From: Bacillota bacterium
GTDB taxonomy: Bacteria; Bacillota; Clostridia; Saccharofermentanales; DTU023
Length of the DNA stretch: 19,118 nt
Assembly: GCA_023388605.1 (NCBI GenBank)
Contig: JAEWFX010000032.1
Location: forward strand, 1-19,118
Reading direction: 5' to 3'
Below the pieces are notes generated by a model, which was given only the letters and a program-made list of their open reading frames with translations, was not told the DNA's origin and searched no databases. Shown here piece after piece: positions 13,684 through 19,118 of the stretch; positions within the stretch are counted from its first letter, which is position 1, and every line of letters starts with the position of its first letter. The translations under genes and the position numbers were made by a program.

Positions 13684-16332
13684 ATGGAACAAGAGAGAAC
13701 AACTTATACATTTAAGGTCAACGGTGAGCAGGTACAGTGCCACGAAGCTACCTCGCTGCTACGTTTTTTACGTGATGATCTACGTTTGACTTCCGTAAAA
13801 GATGGTTGTAGCCAAGGTGCTTGCGGTACCTGTACGGTTATCGTCGACGGTGTCGCCAAGAAAGCTTGTGTAGTCAAGACAGATAAGATTGAAGGCAGTG
13901 AGATCATCACCGTCGAAGGTCTGGATCCATTTGAAAAAGAAGCTTTTGTCAGTGCTTTTGGTGACTGTGGTGCAGTGCAGTGTGGTTTCTGTATCCCAGG
14001 TATGGTCATCTCTGCCAAAGCCCTGCTGGACAAGAATCCTGATCCCAGCGTCGATGACATCAAAAAAGCTCTGCGTGGTAATATCTGCCGCTGTACAGGA
14101 TATCGCAAGATTATCGAAGCCATCCAACAGGTGGCGAAGATCCTACGTGGTGAAGCACCGCTCACTACCCCTGTCGCTCAACGCGTTGAAGGCGTGGTAG
14201 AACGTTATCAAGGAGAGGCCACTGAGATCGAACACAAGGGCGTCGGAGCATGTCTGCCTCGTCTCGATGTCCGTCCCAAGGTTTTAGGCTACGGTGAATA
14301 TGTCGATGATATGTACTTTGAAGGCATGGCTCATGCTTCTGCAGTACGTACCGCCCACCCGCGCGCACGTGTCGTCAAAATCGATACTAGTGAAGCCGAA
14401 GCTATGGACGGAGTCATCGGTATCCTGCGTGCTGAAGATGTTCCCCACAATAAAGTTGGACATATCCAACATGACTGGGATGTCTTCATCGCTGAAGGTG
14501 ATATCACCCGCTACATGGGTGATGCCATCGTCTTAGTGGTCGCTGAAGATGAGAAGACCTTAGAAGCAGCTAAACAAGCCGTCAAAATAGAATACGAAGA
14601 GCTTCCTACTGTCTCGACCATAGCTGAAGCTATGGCTGAAGATGCACCCAAGGTGCACAGTGGCGGCAATCTCTGTCAAAAACGTCATGTTTCACGTGGT
14701 GACGCTCAAAAAGCTTTGGCTGAAGCTAAGTACAAGGTCACCAGAAGATACACCACACCTTTTACTGAACACGCCTTCCTAGAGCCTGAATGTGCTATCG
14801 CCATGCCCTACAAGGACGGTGTCAAAGTTTATACCACTGACCAAGGTGTATGCGATACTCGCAAAGAGATCGCCGTCATGTTCGGTTGGGATGAAGAGAA
14901 GATCGTCGTAGAGAACAAATTGATCGGCGGCGGTTTTGGTGGTAAAGAAGACGTATCTGTCCAACATTTAGCCTGTTTAGCAGCCCATCGCTTCCAACGC
15001 ATCGTCAAGGTCAAATTCACCCGTGATGAATCTCTAGCATTCCACCCTAAACGTCACCCGATGGAAGCAGAGTTCACCTTAGCTTGTGATGAAAACGGTA
15101 TCTTCCAAGCTCTGGTAGCAGATCTTTATCTGGATACAGGTGCCTATGCATCGCTCTGTGGACCTGTGTTAGAACGTGCTTGTACACATGCAGTAGGACC
15201 TTATCAATATCAAAATACCGACATCCATGGCTATGGTTATTACACTAACAATCCGCCAGCTGGTGCTTTCCGCGGTTTCGGTGTGTGCCAGAGCAATTTT
15301 GCTCTCGAGATGAATATCAACCTGTTGGCTGAGATGGTGGGCATCTCACCTTGGGAGATTCGTTATCGCAACGCTATAGAACCTGGCAAGGTACTGCCCA
15401 ACGGTCAGATCGCCGATCGTTCAACTGCTCTCAAAGAGACTCTAGAAGCGGTCAAGGATGTATTTGAAGCCAATCGTGGCCGTGTGGGTATCGCTTGTGC
15501 GATGAAGAATTCAGGTGTCGGTGTAGGCTTACCCGATAAAGGTCGCTGCCGTCTACATGTTAAAGATGGAGTTATCGAAAGTTATGCTGCAGCCTCTGAT
15601 ATCGGTCAAGGTTACCAACAAGTTGCTCTGCAGATCATGGAAGAGACTTTAGGTCTGGGCATCGATAAGTATCGCATAATGCAACCAAACACTGAGACAT
15701 CACCGGACAGTGGTACTACCTCTGGTTCACGCCAGACCCTGTTGACTGGTGAAGCTGTACGTTATGCTAGCGTCTTGCTCAAAGAAGCTCTGGACGAAGC
15801 AGGTGGTGATCTGTCTGCTCTTGAAGGCAAGGACTTCTTCTATGAATACTTTGAGCCCACTGATCCTATCACTTCAGATAAGGAAAATCCCAAATCGCAT
15901 ATCGCCTATGGTTACGCCACACATCTGGCTGTTCTTGATGAAGATGGTAAAGTGCAAGATATATATGCTGCTCATGACTCAGGTAAGGTTATCAACCCAA
16001 TATCTATCCAAGGCCAGATCGAGGGTGGTGTATTGATGAGTATGGGCTATGCCTTGACTGAAGATTTCAAACTCGATCGCAGCCGTGTCAAGAGTAAGTT
16101 CGGAACACTGGGATTACTGCGTTCCACCGACATTCCTAATCTTGAGGCCATCTATGTCGAGAAGGATGAACTCTTAGACGTAGCCTATGGTGCTAAGGGT
16201 ATCGGTGAGATCTCCTCCATTCCCACTGCAGCTGCTATCGCAGGTGCATATTACGAGTTGGATGGTGAATTCAGAACTGATTTACCCTTGGTCAATACGG
16301 CTTACTCCAAACCTAAGAAGAGTTTCCGCTAA
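13684..16332 (+). CDS. xdh: Fused [2Fe-2S]/molybdopterin xanthine dehydrogenase (selenium-dependent type)
   Basis: An 882-residue fusion. Residues 1-165 carry two [2Fe-2S] clusters: Cys 42, 47, 50, 62 in the plant-ferredoxin fold and Cys 100, 103, 135, 137 in the helical fold. Residues about 190-880 are the molybdopterin subunit, with GGGFGGKED (415-423), GAFRGFG containing R530 in the substrate region, and catalytic-type E842 in AKGIGEISS. There is no FAD domain between the two parts. This architecture and neighbourhood (ssnA, ygfK, mocA) match the selenium-dependent molybdenum hydroxylase group, in which selenium is a labile ligand rather than selenocysteine. Unlike E. coli XdhD, whose N-terminal cysteines are degraded, all eight cluster cysteines are present. 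Likely substrates are xanthine, hypoxanthine or another purine. GAGGT precedes the ATG; the stop overlaps the mocA start. Confidence 0.93.
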   Translation: MEQERTTYTFKVNGEQVQCHEATSLLRFLRDDLRLTSVKDGCSQGACGTCTVIVDGVAKKACVVKTDKIEGSEIITVEGLDPFEKEAFVSAFGDCGAVQCGFCIPGMVISAKALLDKNPDPSVDDIKKALRGNICRCTGYRKIIEAIQQVAKILRGEAPLTTPVAQRVEGVVERYQGEATEIEHKGVGACLPRLDVRPKVLGYGEYVDDMYFEGMAHASAVRTAHPRARVVKIDTSEAEAMDGVIGILRAEDVPHNKVGHIQHDWDVFIAEGDITRYMGDAIVLVVAEDEKTLEAAKQAVKIEYEELPTVSTIAEAMAEDAPKVHSGGNLCQKRHVSRGDAQKALAEAKYKVTRRYTTPFTEHAFLEPECAIAMPYKDGVKVYTTDQGVCDTRKEIAVMFGWDEEKIVVENKLIGGGFGGKEDVSVQHLACLAAHRFQRIVKVKFTRDESLAFHPKRHPMEAEFTLACDENGIFQALVADLYLDTGAYASLCGPVLERACTHAVGPYQYQNTDIHGYGYYTNNPPAGAFRGFGVCQSNFALEMNINLLAEMVGISPWEIRYRNAIEPGKVLPNGQIADRSTALKETLEAVKDVFEANRGRVGIACAMKNSGVGVGLPDKGRCRLHVKDGVIESYAAASDIGQGYQQVALQIMEETLGLGIDKYRIMQPNTETSPDSGTTSGSRQTLLTGEAVRYASVLLKEALDEAGGDLSALEGKDFFYEYFEPTDPITSDKENPKSHIAYGYATHLAVLDEDGKVQDIYAAHDSGKVINPISIQGQIEGGVLMSMGYALTEDFKLDRSRVKSKFGTLGLLRSTDIPNLEAIYVEKDELLDVAYGAKGIGEISSIPTAAAIAGAYYELDGEFRTDLPLVNTAYSKPKKSFR

Positions 16333-16925
16333 TGCAGGGATCAGCTCTTAATTGCGTGATCCTAGCAGCAGGTTTGAGTCGCCGAGCTGGAGAAAACAAA
16401 TTGTTAAAAAAGGTGCAGGGTATCCCCCTGTGCCTTTTTATTATGCGTAAGATTGCAGAATTATACAGTGCTGATCTTCTAGCTGGTGGCAGGGTAGTGG
16501 TTGTCACTAATTATTCAGATGTCGCTGATTTAGCTCATGATCTGGGATTTGAGACAGTATCGTCACCGCAAGCACAGTTAGGAAAAAGCTATTCCTTGCG
16601 TTCAGCTCTCGCGGTGTTAGGAGATACAGATCCCATCATGTTTTGTGTTGCCGACCAACCCTATGTCAGTATCGATACTCTTAATAGTTTGATCCAAGAG
16701 CATCTCAGTCATCCTGAGTCGATCATCTATCCCTTGTACGCAGGTAAGCGAGGAAATCCTATGATTTTTCCGTCTGCCGCTTACGAAAGTCTAAAATCAC
16801 TCGAAGGCGACCAGGGAGGAGCAAAAATAATCGCCGACTTCCCCAGCAAGGCGGTTCTAGTCGACGATGTATTAGAAGCAAAAGATTTTGATCTCGCGAG
16901 CGACTTCACAAATGTAAGTGAGTAG
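16332..16925 (+). CDS. mocA: Molybdenum cofactor cytidylyltransferase-like protein (MocA/YgfJ)
   Basis: A 197-residue nucleotidyltransferase. The N-terminal signature LAAGLSRRAGENKLL (11-25) binds NTP, D108 in CVADQPYV is the metal-binding aspartate, and GNPMIFP and GDQGGAKII are typical of the MocA/MobA-like group. It would attach CMP to molybdopterin to build the cytosine dinucleotide cofactor for the hydroxylase encoded just upstream. The ATG shares its A with the last base of the xdh TAA stop (TAATG), so translation is probably coupled. The gene ends the plus-strand block; no terminator is visible before the converging gene 29 nt away. Accessory partners yqeB and yqeC are not present here. 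Confidence 0.9.
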   Translation: MQGSALNCVILAAGLSRRAGENKLLKKVQGIPLCLFIMRKIAELYSADLLAGGRVVVVTNYSDVADLAHDLGFETVSSPQAQLGKSYSLRSALAVLGDTDPIMFCVADQPYVSIDTLNSLIQEHLSHPESIIYPLYAGKRGNPMIFPSAAYESLKSLEGDQGGAKIIADFPSKAVLVDDVLEAKDFDLASDFTNVSE

Positions 16926-16954
16926 TTCAGTTTCCCTACCACCCTATTTAATAA

Positions 16955-18319
16955 TTACTTTTTGTCTGTTTTATCGCTATCGCTTTTGCGTTTAAGAGAG
17001 AAACGCATCTTCAATGGTTTACGTGGCTCTAAGTCACGTTTTTTCACTTTAGGCAAAATATGTTCGGCAGTTTTTTGTGTTAAATCTACCTGGGTCTCGA
17101 CTATTCGGCGATGACTGTAATCTCCGATCAAAGCGTAGAAGACAGCGAATAGAGGGACAAATAGCCACATGCCGACAACGCCCATCAAGCTACCACCGAC
17201 AGAGATGGCGAGCAGAGTCCACATCGCAGGCAGACCGACCTCATTGCCGACTACACGGGGATAGATAATATTCGCTTCGATCTGTTGCAGGATCAAGATG
17301 ATAACAAAAAAGATCATCGCTTTTACAGGATCTTCGATGACGATGAGGATGGTGCTGGCAAAAACACCGATCAACGGACCGATGATGGGCACTAGATCAG
17401 TGATGGTGATCAAAACAGAGATCATCAAAGAATAGGGGATACCGAAAATCGTCATGCAGATGAAAGTCATCAGTCCCAGCAGAGAGGCATCGATGATCTG
17501 ACCTTTGATAAATCCTTGGAAATTGCTATCTAGTAGATAGAAGAAATAGAGGATGCGATCCGACAATTTGGAATTGAAAGTAGCGTAGATCACTTGACGA
17601 TTTTGCTGTGCGAGCCTCTCTTTGGCCAGCAAGAGATAGATCATAAACATCAGAGCGATGATGGCGTTGAATACACCGTTAAAGATATTGCCAGCGGTGG
17701 TGAGAACAGAACTGAAAATTTGTCCATAACCGTTTTTGAGGAACTCTAGCACTTGTTCGAAGATCAGATCCCAGCTGAAGGAATTGAGAGTGTCCTTGAC
17801 TTGGGGTACGAAGGGTGCCAGATATTGATTGTTCTCAGCAAAATCCAAAACGCTTTTTAAGAAAGTGGGTATCTGACTTTGCAAGCGTACAATCGACTGT
17901 ACCAATATGGGCACCACCATGGTGATAATTCCGAATACTACGAAGAAGCTGAGAATCAATGATAACAGTAGTGAGATGCCACGCTTCATACCTTGCGATA
18001 ATTTAGGCAGGAAACGGTCGAATAGCTTTTCAAATTTATTGATGGGTATCTTGAGCACAAAAGCCAATGCACCGCCGATCAAGAAAGGTTTGACGATGAC
18101 CAGTAATTTCAATAGCGTCCACCAATAAAATTCTGCGTTGTAGCAGACGAAGACGAAGATTACCGTGATCAAAAATATTTTCAGCAGATGCTTGTAGCTT
18201 TCTCGGCTGAGAGTATAGGTAGTTTTGTGTTCTTTATTATCATTACTCTTTTCGGTCAGGGATTGATCCTGAACTATGACGGTAGAGTTTTTGATGTTGT
18301 CAGAAGTTTGTTTGCTCAT
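16955..18319 (-). CDS. AI-2E family transporter (UPF0118, PerM/YdbI type)
   Basis: A 454-residue membrane protein. After a polar N-terminus of about 43 residues come hydrophobic segments at about 45-64, 68-90, 112-140, 210-232 and a dense group at 268-410. The conserved family segment QQIEANIIYPRVVGNEVGLP lies near residues 335-355, followed by the final hydrophobic stretch GVVGMWLFVPLFAVFYALI and a basic cytoplasmic tail of about 55 residues. Family members export small molecules (TqsA for autoinducer-2) or act as Na+/H+ antiporters; the substrate cannot be predicted here. AGAGAGGTG (18333-18325) precedes the ATG at 18319. It converges on mocA, has its own promoter, and shows no functional link to the purine genes. 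Confidence 0.92.
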   Translation of the reverse strand: MSKQTSDNIKNSTVIVQDQSLTEKSNDNKEHKTTYTLSRESYKHLLKIFLITVIFVFVCYNAEFYWWTLLKLLVIVKPFLIGGALAFVLKIPINKFEKLFDRFLPKLSQGMKRGISLLLSLILSFFVVFGIITMVVPILVQSIVRLQSQIPTFLKSVLDFAENNQYLAPFVPQVKDTLNSFSWDLIFEQVLEFLKNGYGQIFSSVLTTAGNIFNGVFNAIIALMFMIYLLLAKERLAQQNRQVIYATFNSKLSDRILYFFYLLDSNFQGFIKGQIIDASLLGLMTFICMTIFGIPYSLMISVLITITDLVPIIGPLIGVFASTILIVIEDPVKAMIFFVIILILQQIEANIIYPRVVGNEVGLPAMWTLLAISVGGSLMGVVGMWLFVPLFAVFYALIGDYSHRRIVETQVDLTQKTAEHILPKVKKRDLEPRKPLKMRFSLKRKSDSDKTDKK

Positions 18320-18324
18320 ATTAC

Positions 18325-18346
18325 ACCTCTCTAAATCAACATTATA
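18325..18346 (-). promoter_or_regulatory. Extended -10 promoter and ribosome binding site of the AI-2E gene
   Basis: On the minus strand TGATATAAT gives a perfect TATAAT (18346-18341) with the TG extension. A -35 is weak (TTGCTT 19 nt upstream). The expected start near 18334 leaves about 15 nt of leader, almost all ribosome binding site. Confidence 0.6.
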
Positions 18347-18360
18347 TCAAGATCAGATCG

Positions 18361-18395
18361 CAAAAAAGCAAAACTCCCATCTAGCGATGAGAGTT
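18361..18395 (-). terminator. Rho-independent terminator of the rightmost gene
   Basis: On the minus strand AACTCTCATC (18395-18386), loop GCTA, GATGGGAGTT (18381-18372) with one wobble, then TTGCTTTTTTG. It separates the rightmost gene from the AI-2E gene, 30 nt after the stop codon. Confidence 0.88.
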
Positions 18396-18425
18396 CTGCG
18401 GAAAGGAGTAATAATTTAGAGAGGT

Positions 18426-19118
18426 CTATTGGATAGCATCCGGGTGAGCGTCGACAAAACTGTAGATATCATTCTCTAACTTTTGTAGAGCTTCTTTATC
18501 GATCTCAGTTCTCAGACGTTGGCTCTCAGCTTTGAAGCGACCTACCTGTTCGGGATAGACTTCTTTATTGAGGTGACTGAGCAAGACGTCAATGGTATCG
18601 AGCTTATTCTTGTATTCCTCCATATTTACTTCAGACTCAACATTGTCTTCATCGCCTTCACCAGGTTGTGGTGTAATACCACCTCCATGATCGCCTCCGT
18701 CACCAGGTTCGCTAGGCTCACCTGACTCAGCACTTTCATCGACCTGCATATCGGCGTAGGTGACGTAGTAGTAATGAGTACGCTCACGGCTGGGGTAATA
18801 GAATTTATGATCTTTAACTAATACTTCTTTGAGTTCGCAACCTGCCAACTTAGCTACTTGCTCAGCAGCAGCTTTGGCAGCGTCACTCAGGTGATCAGAG
18901 CCAGCCATCACACCCTGTTCGTTAGCTTCGGAGGAGAGAGCGAGTTCTTCCTTGAGTACTAAAGTGTTGATGGGATAGGTCTGGATAGAGCCATCTTGGA
19001 TGCTCTTCCAACTCAGAAGGTGACCATCATGTGCCCATATCTTGGATAGTTCCACACCCAGGGTTTTGGCGACAAACTTAGCACGAGCGAGATAGACATC
19101 GTCGAGTTTGATGGATCC
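18426..19118 (-). CDS. Acidic protein of unknown function (partial, 5' end outside window)
   Basis: Open from the right edge to TAG at 18428-18426; 230 residues are visible, beginning GSIKLDDVYLARAKFVAKTLG. The frame is open at the edge, so the in-frame GTG at 19055 need not be the start. I do not recognise the family. Visible parts are a mixed alpha/beta region with LEEL-like helices and a Tyr-rich segment (RERTHYYYVTYADMQV), a low-complexity acidic Gly/Pro/Ser linker (about residues 138-165) and a C-terminal helical region of about 65 residues likely to form a coiled coil. No membrane segment or wall anchor is present in the visible part. It may be a secreted or cell-envelope protein, since such linkers are common there, but this is weak inference. 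A terminator follows. Confidence 0.75.
   Translation of the reverse strand, partial: GSIKLDDVYLARAKFVAKTLGVELSKIWAHDGHLLSWKSIQDGSIQTYPINTLVLKEELALSSEANEQGVMAGSDHLSDAAKAAAEQVAKLAGCELKEVLVKDHKFYYPSRERTHYYYVTYADMQVDESAESGEPSEPGDGGDHGGGITPQPGEGDEDNVESEVNMEEYKNKLDTIDVLLSHLNKEVYPEQVGRFKAESQRLRTEIDKEALQKLENDIYSFVDAHPDAIQ

Noticed and set aside
13704..14165. 153-residue minus-strand reading frame inside xdh
   Set aside because: It lies wholly opposite the conserved [2Fe-2S] domain, has no recognisable domain or start signal, and is explained by codon bias of the real gene.
16926..16990. Possible bidirectional terminator between mocA and the AI-2E gene
   Set aside because: No stem followed by a T tract could be formed; the nearest stem (GCGTTT/AAACGC) lies within the AI-2E coding sequence and has no U run in either direction.
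19113..19118. GGATCC at the very end and TCGAG at the very start, looking like cloning sites
   Set aside because: Short restriction-site matches at window edges prove nothing. The right-edge frame stays open through GGATCC.

Overview
The window looks like chromosomal DNA of an anaerobic, probably host-associated member of the Bacillota (Clostridia-like). The grounds are: strong AGGAGG-type ribosome binding sites, canonical -35/-10 promoters, GC-hairpin plus U-tract terminators, an LPXTG wall-anchored protein, and an oxygen-independent purine-degradation cluster of the type found in gut Clostridia and Enterobacteriaceae. I cannot name the genus from sequence alone.

Left part (1-2804). A minus-strand pair encodes an XRE-type repressor-like protein and an ImmA/IrrE zinc-peptidase-like protein (the latter cut by the window edge). 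Facing away from it is a secreted, coiled-coil, LPRTG-anchored surface protein with five copies of an EEDW-centred repeat. The two transcription units share a short divergent promoter region. The surface-protein promoter carries a run of eight G exactly between its -35 and -10 boxes, the arrangement expected of a phase-variable promoter.

Central part (2805-16925). One co-directional block on the plus strand holds a YheO/DauR-like regulator, ygeW, ygeY, ssnA, ygeX, ygfK, hyuA, an NCS2 purine permease, a fused [2Fe-2S]/molybdopterin xanthine dehydrogenase and mocA. This is the gene set linked to selenium-dependent molybdenum hydroxylases and to anaerobic purine/urate breakdown. The likely division of labour is as follows. 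The permease imports the purine. The hydroxylase (matured by MocA) and YgfK carry out redox steps on the ring. SsnA and HyuA open rings or deaminate. YgeY and YgeW process ureido/carbamoyl intermediates, and YgeX deaminates 2,3-diaminopropionate to pyruvate and ammonia. The step order is inference. YgfK here is only 579 residues and lacks the FAD/NAD(P)H domain present in the roughly 1030-residue E. coli protein, and the dehydrogenase has no FAD domain or FAD subunit gene in the window, so the two may exchange electrons directly. Hairpins or terminators after ygeY, ygeX and ygfK suggest graded expression inside the block. selD, yqeB and yqeC, usual companions, are not in this window.

Right part (16926-19118). 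On the minus strand, converging on mocA, are an AI-2E family transporter with its own extended -10 promoter and, upstream of it, the C-terminal part of an unrecognised acidic protein ending in a good terminator.
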